Source: Profundibacter sp033851955 | Lineage (GTDB): Bacteria; Pseudomonadota; Alphaproteobacteria; Rhodobacterales; Rhodobacteraceae | Direction of reading: 5' to 3' | DNA length: 64,000 nucleotides | Assembly (NCBI GenBank): GCA_033851955.1 | Contig: JAWSVK010000001.1 | Span: 186,001 to 250,000, forward strand | Part shown: piece after piece, positions 16,544 through 24,604 of the stretch | Position numbering within the stretch: position 1 is the stretch's first letter | Layout of the letters: each line of letters opens with the position of its first letter | The notes under the pieces: generated by a model | Told to the model about the DNA's origin: nothing | The model's database searches: none | Seen by the model: only the letters and a program-made list of their open reading frames with translations | Made by a program: the position numbers and the translations under genes

Positions 16544-19500
16544 TTATTTTGCCAAAAGCCGCGCTTCATGTGCTTTCAGCGTTTTACGTGCGGACTGATA
16601 ATCATTGATCCCTTGGGCTGTTGCCAGCTCTGGGAACAGTTCCAGAATTTCAGCGCGCTGCGCATTGCCGATGCCCTGCAAGGTGTAATCACCAGGCTGG
16701 AAGCTCTCGGTCCATGTGCCGTCCGACAGCACGACTTCGTGATTGTCGAACATAAAGTGCAAGTAGCTGGTGCCCATGGTCTCAACAGTGTGAACACCAT
16801 TGTTGTTGACCAGATGCTTGGCCGCGGCCAAAACTTCACGCTCTTCAAAATAGAGCATGGTTTTGTCGTTGGCCACCAACATACGGTGGTTTGGTGAGAC
16901 CATCATGTCGCGTTCAGGCAGACCGTTACCAAGTGACCCTTTCTGGATCAGGATTGGTTTCAGGTGTGGATTCGCGGCCAGGTCTTTCCAACCCAGTTTC
17001 TTTTCGCCAACCCAGCGGATTTCCTGAATGCCGTTGTCGCGGGTAATGATTTTGTCGCCTTCGCCCAGCTCTTCCACCAAACGTTCACCTTTAGGCGTCG
17101 CAATCAGCGTGCCTGGAGTGAAACATGGAATGACATTCTCAATGTTCGTGAATTCCATGGTGTTGATGACGTTACCATCGCTATCGCGGAAATCAACATG
17201 GCCGTTTTCTGGGTTGCCTACGTCATAGATGACCCGAAGTGTGCCACCAACAGGTCGCGACCCGGTCAGGTCCAGCGTATCATTGTCAACGCCGCCCTCA
17301 CCACCGTCGACCACATCACCAGCGGTGATATTGACGAATGTATCTTGGTCATCGCCACCTGACATTGTGTCAGCCCCGGCCCCGCCATCAATCAAATCGT
17401 CGCCAGCATCCCCGAGCAATATGTCGTCGCCAGCATCGCCTGTGATATTGTCGTCGCCGTCGCCACCAGTCACCGTATCGTCACCGGTACCGCCATGAAT
17501 GATGTCAGCTCCTTCGCCACCGTCGATCGTGTCGTTGTCAGCGCCACCTTCGAGGGTGTCGTTGCCCAGACCACCGGACAGCGTGTCTGCACCAGCATCG
17601 CCATGAATGATGTCGTCGCCAGCATCGCCTGTGATATCGTCGTCGCCGTCGCCGCCGGTCACTGTATCGTCACCGGTGCCGCCATGAATGATGTCAGCTC
17701 CTTCGCCACCGTCGATAATGTCGTTGTCAGCGCCACCTTCGAGGGTGTCGTTGCCCAGACCACCGGTCAGCGTGTCTTCACCGGTGCCGCCATGGACGAC
17801 GTCGTTGCCTTGACCACCAATCAGAATATCGTCACCATCTCCACCATCAATGGTGTCATCGTCGATGCCACCGTCGATGGTGTCATTGCCAGCATCGCCA
17901 AACAATATGTCGTCGTCATCGGCACCAAAGATCGTATCGTTGCCGTCGCCGCCATGAATAACATCCATGCCATTGTTGGTGACCAGATCGGGTCCTGTTG
18001 GACCTGAACCATCATTAGGGATGTTCAGCACATCTAATAGGGAGGGATCAAGACCGCCATAGATTGTATCATGGCCAGCCCCACCATCAATGATGTCAGA
18101 TCCTTCGCCACCGATAATCGTGTCGTCGCCATCTCCACCGTCAATGGTATCACTATCCTCACCACCATCGATAAAGTCATTGCCGGTGCCACCGTCGATG
18201 GTGTCACTGTCATCACCCGTAAAGATAATGTCGTTTCCAGCGCCGCCTTCTACGTAATCAACATCATTGAGGGGATCTGGGTCTGCCGGATACAGTCCAG
18301 GATAGCCCAGATCAGGGTTAAAGCCTGGCAGGCTTGTATCAATGGTATCATTACCGTCCCCACCAAAAACGGAATCGTTACCGTCGCCACCAGTGAGCGT
18401 ATCGTCGCCGATCCCGCCAACTATTCTGTCGTCACCTTCACCACCATGAATGTTGTCATTGCCAGCATCACCTAGCAAATTATCGTCACCAGCATCACCG
18501 TAGATATCGTCATTGCCGAGACCGCCAAAGACATCGTCGTCGCCTTCGCCAGCTCTTACGAGGTCATCGCCTGCGCCTGCCAAAATGATATCATCATTGG
18601 GACCTTCACCAGCCAAGATTTCATCATTGTGGTCAACCTGATCACCATGTGGGTCACCCACATAGTTAATGTCGATGACATCATCACCGTTTGTGCCCTG
18701 CACAATACCATCCAGTGGATTGTCATTTTCAGCGACAACCACAGTCACAACGGCGGTATCTGTGCCGCCATTGCCGTCGGTGACGGCATAATTGATGAAC
18801 GCAGAACCTTCAAACCCATCGTTGGGTGTGAATGTGATGGTGCCATCTGGATTAACAACCACTGTGCCATCGGCAGATGTTGGCGTGCCCAAGATTTCGA
18901 GCAGGTCACCATCTGGGTCAGTGTCGTTGAAGAGCACGTCAATGGTGACCGGGGTCTCAAATTCAGTTGAGTCCAGATCATCATTGGCAACTGGAGCGTC
19001 ATTGACCGGTGTTACGTAGACGGTATGCGTGCCTGTATCTGTGCCGCCGTTGCCATCTGAGATTTCATAACTGATGGTCGCTTCGCCATTGAAGTGCTCC
19101 GCAGGTATATAGATCACAGTGCCGTCGCCATTGTCGATCAACGTGCCTTGGTCGGCTGGGACCGTAGCATTGATCATTGTCAGCGTATCGCCGTCTGGGT
19201 CTGTGTCGTTGGCAGTCAGATCAACCGTGATGGGCGTGTCCTCATCCGTGGTGTCGCTGTCGTCATTTGCTGTCGGACCAGTGTTCGGTGGCAAAATCAA
19301 TGTTTCGATTTCGGTGAATGTCATGGACCCCGTGACGTTGCCGTCGCTGTCCAAGAATTCAACCGTGCCCGACGTGGAATCGCCATCCGCATCAACAGTT
19401 TCGTTGACAATCCGCAATGGACCTTCAGCGCTCAGATCAAGGGTATCGTTGTCGTCACCCTCGGTGCCGCCGTCAACCGTGTCACCTGCGTTACCGCCGA

Positions 19501-21205
19501 TGATTGTGTCGCGGCCTGCGCCACCCGAGATCGTGTCAGCGCCTGCGCCGCCAGTGATGGTATCGTCACCACCTTCGCCAAAGATAACGTCGTCACCTTC
19601 GCCACCTTCGATCGTGTCATTGCCGTCAATGCTGGCAACTGGCGCATCAAAGAACACATCTGTAATGTTAATGCCGGAGTTGTTGCCGCCATCTTGGACG
19701 TGGATGACTTCAATACGGGCAACTGGGCCTGGAATATCAACCAGAACCGAGTAATTTCCAGAGGTGTCCTCTTGATAACCACCGTTGCTGTCCGCCGTGT
19801 CATTTCCAGCAACACCATCAGTGTCGAGCATGGTGACATTGCTGCCACCTGTCAGGTTGACAGTGATCTGGTTGCCGTCGGCGTCATAGGCGCGAACAGT
19901 AACAACGCCGTCGCCGTCTACATCATTGATGCGGAAAGAAACATCATCAACCGGCGCCGAGAAACCAAGCTCATAATTGGCCGAATTCGAACCGCCGTTT
20001 AAGACAGAGTAAAGCGAGCTGTTGTCATCGGCGGCGCCACCATCGGTGACGATACCCGAAACAAGTTGGTCATTGTCCGCAAATTCTGTGTCCGAAGCCG
20101 AACTGCTGTTGGTCACAGAGAATGTTACGTCCACATTGCCCGTGTTTTGGGTGAATCCACCTTCAAGGTTGTCACCATCGTCAATGCTGCCAGAGCTGTC
20201 TGGATCAGGCGCCAGATCCCATTCAAAGCTTTCGCGTACAGTTGTGCCACTGGTGCCGTTGTCGCCATAAAGGATGTCATTACCTGCATCACCGGTGATG
20301 AGGTCGTTGCCTTCACCACCATAGGCCACATCATTGCCGTTCATACCTTCAAGGTAATCGTCGCCAGCGCCACCAACCAATGTGTCGTCGCCATCTTGGC
20401 CGCACAGTTGGTCATCGCCGTCTTCACCATAAAGCGTGTCGTTACCCGTACCGCCCATAACAAGGTCATTGCCGTCGCCAGCATATACAGTGTCATTACC
20501 AGCACCCGCACGGATCCAGTCGTCATTGTCGCCAGCGTCTGGCAGGTACGAACCATTTGGATCGGCCAGAACTGCGTCGTTATTGTCGACCATGTCGCCA
20601 TCAGGATCACCTGTATAGGCCACATCAATGATGTCGTCGCCCGCAGTGCCATCGACATAACCGTCCGGCTCGATCACTGGTGCCGCGTCGAATTCAATAT
20701 CCGAAATCCGAACAGTGCCGGACGAAGAAGACGAGTCCCCGTCATCATGGATAATTTCAATGCTCACGACGGGGCCGGCAATCGTAACCGTTACTGTGTC
20801 AGGGGCACCAGATCCGTCAACACCACCATTGTCGTGTCCGCCACCTTCAACGGAGTTTCCGTTCACTTGGTGATGCCAGATCAAGTCAGAGTAGCTTACT
20901 GGAACAATATTTCCTTCGGCGTCGCGGGCGATGATGGTGATTTTATCATCCCAGCCATACCCGGCATCAACGTCGTAAATCTCAAAGGAGACATTTTCGA
21001 CGGCTGCGTCAAAATTGACGATAGCTTTGGTTTCATTACAAACGTCACCGCTTGAAAGAACACCGCTACCCAGTGAAAAATGGTCACCGTTTACATTGGT
21101 TGGCGTCGACACCGTGACAGCGATGTCGTCTCCTCCTGTAGATGAAGAAAAAGTTGCGCTTCCGTCGGCGCCTGTATCATCCCAATCAAGCAGATAATCA
21201 GCCAT
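16544..21205 (-). CDS. Large secreted RTX calcium-binding protein with C-terminal Hint domain
   Basis: The 1553-residue, very acidic product has no Sec signal and is probably exported by a type I system through C-terminal signals. Order of parts: a beta-rich domain (about 1-185, with VSFEIYDVDAG); RTX nonapeptides; a second copy of that domain (about 330-550, VSFRINDVDGDG); RTX repeats; two Ig-like repeats of the Big/VCBS kind (PTANDDSDTTDEDTP and PVANDDLDSTEFETP); a long RTX block of GGxGxD repeats; and a Hint_2 domain from about residue 1361 (CFTPGTLIATPKGERLVEEL), with its Cys1 and the SPNHRML histidine. The start at 21205 has GGGGAA upstream. Function may be adhesion, biofilm or surface coat; no exporter is nearby. 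Confidence 0.85.
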   Translation of the reverse strand: MADYLLDWDDTGADGSATFSSSTGGDDIAVTVSTPTNVNGDHFSLGSGVLSSGDVCNETKAIVNFDAAVENVSFEIYDVDAGYGWDDKITIIARDAEGNIVPVSYSDLIWHHQVNGNSVEGGGHDNGGVDGSGAPDTVTVTIAGPVVSIEIIHDDGDSSSSSGTVRISDIEFDAAPVIEPDGYVDGTAGDDIIDVAYTGDPDGDMVDNNDAVLADPNGSYLPDAGDNDDWIRAGAGNDTVYAGDGNDLVMGGTGNDTLYGEDGDDQLCGQDGDDTLVGGAGDDYLEGMNGNDVAYGGEGNDLITGDAGNDILYGDNGTSGTTVRESFEWDLAPDPDSSGSIDDGDNLEGGFTQNTGNVDVTFSVTNSSSASDTEFADNDQLVSGIVTDGGAADDNSSLYSVLNGGSNSANYELGFSAPVDDVSFRINDVDGDGVVTVRAYDADGNQITVNLTGGSNVTMLDTDGVAGNDTADSNGGYQEDTSGNYSVLVDIPGPVARIEVIHVQDGGNNSGINITDVFFDAPVASIDGNDTIEGGEGDDVIFGEGGDDTITGGAGADTISGGAGRDTIIGGNAGDTVDGGTEGDDNDTLDLSAEGPLRIVNETVDADGDSTSGTVEFLDSDGNVTGSMTFTEIETLILPPNTGPTANDDSDTTDEDTPITVDLTANDTDPDGDTLTMINATVPADQGTLIDNGDGTVIYIPAEHFNGEATISYEISDGNGGTDTGTHTVYVTPVNDAPVANDDLDSTEFETPVTIDVLFNDTDPDGDLLEILGTPTSADGTVVVNPDGTITFTPNDGFEGSAFINYAVTDGNGGTDTAVVTVVVAENDNPLDGIVQGTNGDDVIDINYVGDPHGDQVDHNDEILAGEGPNDDIILAGAGDDLVRAGEGDDDVFGGLGNDDIYGDAGDDNLLGDAGNDNIHGGEGDDRIVGGIGDDTLTGGDGNDSVFGGDGNDTIDTSLPGFNPDLGYPGLYPADPDPLNDVDYVEGGAGNDIIFTGDDSDTIDGGTGNDFIDGGEDSDTIDGGDGDDTIIGGEGSDIIDGGAGHDTIYGGLDPSLLDVLNIPNDGSGPTGPDLVTNNGMDVIHGGDGNDTIFGADDDDILFGDAGNDTIDGGIDDDTIDGGDGDDILIGGQGNDVVHGGTGEDTLTGGLGNDTLEGGADNDIIDGGEGADIIHGGTGDDTVTGGDGDDDITGDAGDDIIHGDAGADTLSGGLGNDTLEGGADNDTIDGGEGADIIHGGTGDDTVTGGDGDDNITGDAGDDILLGDAGDDLIDGGAGADTMSGGDDQDTFVNITAGDVVDGGEGGVDNDTLDLTGSRPVGGTLRVIYDVGNPENGHVDFRDSDGNVINTMEFTNIENVIPCFTPGTLIATPKGERLVEELGEGDKIITRDNGIQEIRWVGEKKLGWKDLAANPHLKPILIQKGSLGNGLPERDMMVSPNHRMLVANDKTMLYFEEREVLAAAKHLVNNNGVHTVETMGTSYLHFMFDNHEVVLSDGTWTESFQPGDYTLQGIGNAQRAEILELFPELATAQGINDYQSARKTLKAHEARLLAK
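17400..17777 (-). repeat. 189-bp tandem duplication inside the RTX block
   Basis: Two copies of a 189-bp unit lie head to tail (about 17400-17588 and 17589-17777); for example the string GATGTCAGCTCCTTCGCC recurs exactly 189 bases apart at 17501 and 17690. Each copy encodes 63 residues (seven nonapeptides) and they differ at only a few positions, so the duplication is recent. Boundaries are approximate because all nonapeptides resemble each other. Confidence 0.85.
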
Positions 21206-22054
21206 AGTAAATTCCCCTAATATTGCAGCTATCAGAACCCCTAAAAGCTCTAAATAAAATCCATCCAAGCATCAGCAGAATGCTCGGTCGTATACTCTTC
21301 ACCAAAACGAGTGTGACATCTGGCCAAAAAAAGCGACGCGCACATTCGTTTAACTACAGGCTCACTATAGGGAAGGTCTGGGCGCCCAATTTGGCGGCCA
21401 ATTGCAACGGCGCTAAACTAGGGGTTTCCCATAGTATAGGTCGTAACAGATCGTGCGTATCGCAACTACCAATAAGGTAGATCGGACACACACGCCTTCC
21501 CACAAACGAATTTGTGGTCTCTCATGTGCGGCCGCCCCCGTGGCCTAACAGACATCACCCCCCAGTTGGGCTTATCTATTCATAAACACATGACGCGCTG
21601 GTAAAAAGTGAAAAGTGTCGAAATCGTGCCGAATTAAGGCAATCTCTTCCTTAATTAACCAATTGCAAACCATGTTCGCCTGTCGGTAACGAGGCAATTC
21701 CCCCCTGACTGTTAACCGATACGAGACAGTTCCCAACGCAAAATCGGCCCCAAAATCGCTAACAATCCACCAAACTGGTGGTTTTACCTGTCTAAAAGGA
21801 CTTGTTATTGAAAAGTCGACACATCCTATTCATTATTAACTGTTTCCTAAGCGGAATTTTTCAAACGTCGCTATTTGGGCGAAATTAAATCCAACGTTAA
21901 CAAATTTACTTTTTTGACACTGTTATCCTATTCGAACCAATATCAGACCTTTTCTAAGACTAGAGCTGGTTAGGAAACTATTAATCATTAATAATTTCCG
22001 AATCGCTGACCTAGGGGAAGCCATGAATGACGAGAACCGCAGAGTGAGAGGCAT
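21206..22054. other. 849-bp intergenic region upstream of the Hint-RTX gene
   Basis: No convincing gene is present in either strand. The region is AT-rich towards 21830-22000 and is the only place for the RTX promoter. It holds TTAATTAACC at 21651-21660, TTAACC at 21712-21717, and a TTAA-N8-TTAAC pair near 21884-21900, all reminiscent of CtrA half-sites but none with the exact N7 spacing. A terminator-like hairpin lies at 21767-21785 on the plus strand. A TTGACA hexamer is at about 21914. Confidence 0.6.
21767..21785 (+). terminator. Orphan terminator-like hairpin
   Basis: CCACCA-AAC-TGGTGG is a perfect 6-bp stem with a 3-base loop followed directly by TTTT on the plus strand. No plus-strand gene lies upstream: the nearest one ends at 16393. 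It could end a small RNA made from the RTX upstream region, or be fortuitous. Confidence 0.4.
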
Positions 22055-23068
22055 TTAGACCGGATAGGCGCGGGCATCCATAATAGAGAGCCAAAGCATT
22101 TGGCCCGGATTCAGCGTCAATGCGGCGCATTCGGATTGCGACTTGGATATCCCAAGGCACCAACCCTTCCCACACAAGCGCAGCCGATAAATGCTGCCCC
22201 CAACCTGATCTATGGACTCCAATCGGGCGGGCAGTGTCATGATAGCGGTGCTCGGTCCGGGGTTGTCTTTGGTTAACAAAACGCTTGGCCCATGGATGCG
22301 CAGGTTACGTTTCTCGCCCTGCTCGGCATTGGTTGGCATTCCGGTGTCCAGATCGCCAAGGAACAACCGCATTGATCCATCCGTCGCGGACGGGTTCGCG
22401 GTGCAATGCAACACGGTTTCACAACGCTCCGGCCCCGACAGAACGCCCTCCGATATCCGCATGATATGATCGGCCAACATAGAGGTTTCGCGCTGCGAAT
22501 GGCTGACATAGATCGCAGGGCAGCCCATCGTTTGAACGGCCCGCGCGATATAGGGCATGATTTCGTCCTTACGGGCCTGATCAAGCCCCGACATGGGCTC
22601 GTCCAGCAACAACAGATGCGGATCCAGTGCCAAGGCTCGTCCAATGGCGACCCGCTGTTTCTCGCCGCCGGACAGCCGATTGATCCGCCGCTTCAGCAAA
22701 TCATGCAGATCCAAAGCCGCGATAACCCGTTCCAAAACCTCGGGCGCGGCCCCTGCCCGTTTGTGCCCGTAGCTTAGGTTTTGGGCCACGTCCAAATGCT
22801 CAAACAAACGGGTGTCTTGAAACACATAGCCAATCCGGCGGGCCTGAGGTGACACCACGGCCTGATCAGACAACCACGTTGTATCGCCAAACCGGATCGT
22901 GCCCGTTGCGTTCGGCTCCAGCCCCGCAATCGCGCGTAACAGCGATGTTTTGCCGCTGCCGCTGACGCCTTCAAGGGCCGTGATGCCAACCAGCGGGATA
23001 TTGGCCTTGGCGCTCAGCGCGTAGGACGCAAAGCTCAATGATATGTCCAGGTGCAGGCTTTCGGTCAT
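22055..23068 (-). CDS. modC: Molybdate ABC transporter ATP-binding protein ModC
   Basis: The 337-residue ATPase has Walker A EGVSGSGKTSLLRAIAG near residue 33, RRIGYVFQDTRLFEHLDVAQNL, signature LSGGEKQRVAIGRAL, Walker B LLLLDEPMSGLDQ and the H-loop YVSHS. The C-terminal third carries a Mop/TOBE-like molybdate-binding region (about 260-335), normal for ModC. It overlaps modB by 4 bases. The transporter supplies molybdenum; the assimilatory nitrate reductase about 20 kb away is one likely user. Confidence 0.9.
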   Translation of the reverse strand: MTESLHLDISLSFASYALSAKANIPLVGITALEGVSGSGKTSLLRAIAGLEPNATGTIRFGDTTWLSDQAVVSPQARRIGYVFQDTRLFEHLDVAQNLSYGHKRAGAAPEVLERVIAALDLHDLLKRRINRLSGGEKQRVAIGRALALDPHLLLLDEPMSGLDQARKDEIMPYIARAVQTMGCPAIYVSHSQRETSMLADHIMRISEGVLSGPERCETVLHCTANPSATDGSMRLFLGDLDTGMPTNAEQGEKRNLRIHGPSVLLTKDNPGPSTAIMTLPARLESIDQVGGSIYRLRLCGKGWCLGISKSQSECAALTLNPGQMLWLSIMDARAYPV

Positions 23069-23745
23069 TTGGCCCGCTCCCGATTACTGCGGTCTTTACT
23101 GTTAATAAAATAGACAAAGACCAACACGAGGAACGAGAACAGCAGCAATCCCGCCGACAATCTGTGTGCGGTGCTGTAATCAAGGGTTTCGACCGCGTTG
23201 AACACCTCGATTGAAATCATCCGCGTTTTGCCTGGAATATTGCCGCCGACCATCAACACCACGCCAAATTCACCCAAGGTGTGTGCAAAGCTGAGCACCA
23301 TCGCCGTCAAAAACCCACGCCGCGACAGGGGCACCACGATAGAGCGAAAAGCATCCCACGGCCCCGCGCCCAAAGTGGTGGCCGCCTCAAGGGTGCCCTT
23401 GCCCACGGATTGAAACGCCGTTTGCAACGGCTGCACCGCAAATGGCAATGAATAAAGCACCGAGGCGATCAACAGGCCGGTAAAAGAAAACGCCAATGTA
23501 TCGCCGGTCAAGCGCAACCACGCAGCGCCCAGCCACATGTCAGGGCTCATCAGCACCAGCAGGTAAAACCCCAGCACCGTTGGCGGCAACACCAGTGGCA
23601 AGGCCACCATGGCCTCGATCAGCGGGCGGGCGCGATTTTGGGTGCGGGTCAACCACCACGCCAGCGGCGTCGCGATCACCAGCAAAATCAAGGTGGTCAG
23701 ACTGGCCAGTTGCACGGACAGGATAATGGCGGGCCAAACGCTCAT
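23065..23745 (-). CDS. modB: Molybdate ABC transporter permease ModB
   Basis: The 226-residue membrane protein has five to six hydrophobic segments and the family motifs PLVLPPTVLGFYLLVL near residue 50, EAATTLGAGPWDAFRSIVVPLSRRG (the EAA loop that docks on ModC) near 120, and AHTLGEFGVVLMVGG near 155. It overlaps modA upstream and modC downstream by 4 bases each, so the three are translated together. Confidence 0.92.
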   Translation of the reverse strand: MSVWPAIILSVQLASLTTLILLVIATPLAWWLTRTQNRARPLIEAMVALPLVLPPTVLGFYLLVLMSPDMWLGAAWLRLTGDTLAFSFTGLLIASVLYSLPFAVQPLQTAFQSVGKGTLEAATTLGAGPWDAFRSIVVPLSRRGFLTAMVLSFAHTLGEFGVVLMVGGNIPGKTRMISIEVFNAVETLDYSTAHRLSAGLLLFSFLVLVFVYFINSKDRSNRERAK

Positions 23746-24503
23746 TTCGGGGCCTCATAGCCCGAAGCGGTCAGGATTTGTATCGCCTCTTGGCTCGATA
23801 GATTGCCATAGAACGCTATAGCCGCAGGGTTGTTCTTGGCGTTGGCCAGCAGGCCGGCCTCTTGGATGATCGGGCTGTGGAAATGCGGTGCGATGGGCAA
23901 CCAGTCGCCCCCGACGCTCAGCGCTAGGGACAAGGCTACAAAGCCGACAGGCGCGTTGCCAGTTTGAATGAACCCAAAAGTCTGGCTGACATTTGCCCCC
24001 AGTACCGCCTTTTGGTCGATCATATCTGTCAGCTTAAGATGGTGTAGAACCTCAAACGCGGCGCGGCCATAGGGGGCCAGTTCGGGGTCAGCCATTGCAA
24101 AATGATGCACGCTGGCGGGCGCAAGCGACGTTTGGATGTCACGCTTTAATATACCGGCAGCACGCGCGTATAAAACCAAACCACCCAAGGCATAGGATTT
24201 GTGGGCTCCGTCCAACAACCTGCCGTCCTCGGCCAGTTGCAAAACGCGGGCCTGATCGGCGGACAAAAACACATCATAAGGCGCGCCAATGCTGATTTGG
24301 GCATAAAGTGCGCCGGTCGAGCCATTAACAAGGTGTACCCTGTGACCTGTTTGCGCTGTGAATTGATCCGCAATTTTCTGCGCGGTGGTTAAAAAGTTCG
24401 AGGCCACCGCCACCGTGACTTCGCCCGCCACAACACCCGTCGTCAGGCAGGCCCAGATCAGGGATATCTGCATCAACTTCAGTAAGGGGGCTCGTTTAAC
24501 CAT
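23742..24503 (-). CDS. modA: Molybdate-binding periplasmic protein ModA
   Basis: The product is about 253 residues with an N-terminal signal sequence (LMQISLIWACLTTGVVA) and the ModA motifs VAVASNFLTTAQKIADQF, GSTGALYAQISIGAPYDVFLSAD and GNAPVGFVALS. It binds molybdate or tungstate in the periplasm for ModBC. The start is uncertain: the ATG at 24503 gives a short basic N-terminus before the hydrophobic core, but no clear ribosome-binding sequence precedes it, and a second ATG lies at 24473. An inverted repeat overlaps the 24503 start. The gene follows pit by about 100 bases. Confidence 0.88.
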   Translation of the reverse strand: MVKRAPLLKLMQISLIWACLTTGVVAGEVTVAVASNFLTTAQKIADQFTAQTGHRVHLVNGSTGALYAQISIGAPYDVFLSADQARVLQLAEDGRLLDGAHKSYALGGLVLYARAAGILKRDIQTSLAPASVHHFAMADPELAPYGRAAFEVLHHLKLTDMIDQKAVLGANVSQTFGFIQTGNAPVGFVALSLALSVGGDWLPIAPHFHSPIIQEAGLLANAKNNPAAIAFYGNLSSQEAIQILTASGYEAPK

Positions 24504-24523
24504 AACGTTTAAAAAGCCGTTAT
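24502..24523 (-). promoter_or_regulatory. Inverted repeat overlapping the modA start
   Basis: ATAACG (24502-24507) and CGTTAT (24518-24523) are perfect arms 10 bases apart, covering the proposed modA start codon. ModE-type Mo-boxes are built from CG-TAT-like arms of this sort, so this is a candidate molybdate-responsive operator, though the spacing was not matched to a defined consensus. No modE gene lies in the window. Confidence 0.35.
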
Positions 24524-24604
24524 TTGATGGATTTGCAAGCCACTCACCGAGACTAACGTGATTTAGCAAGGCGAGAATGCCCGCCCTGCTGATTTGCATG
24601 ATGT

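Noticed and set aside
16397..16897. 166-residue plus-strand frame after the MocA-like gene
   Set aside because: It runs through two terminator-like hairpins and then antisense to the Hint domain.
17400..18650. Regularly spaced repeats that could suggest a CRISPR-like array
   Set aside because: The period is that of RTX nonapeptide codons (27 bases) and 189 bases, the reading frame is kept throughout, and no cas genes or unique spacers exist.
17495..21055. Several long open frames on the plus strand opposite the Hint-RTX gene, up to about 330 residues
   Set aside because: They mirror the repetitive GGxGxD coding strand, have no ribosome-binding sequences or recognisable motifs, and the minus-strand frame is continuous with clear domains.
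21884..21900. TTAA-N8-TTAAC as a CtrA site for the Hint-RTX gene
   Set aside because: The spacing is 8 rather than 7 and it is almost 700 bases from the start codon, so it falls short of a site call.
22023..22058. An 11-codon frame starting ATGAATGACGAG with AGGGGAAG upstream
   Set aside because: A ribosome-binding-like sequence and a TTGACA about 110 bases upstream exist, but such a short frame is expected by chance and its end runs into modC.
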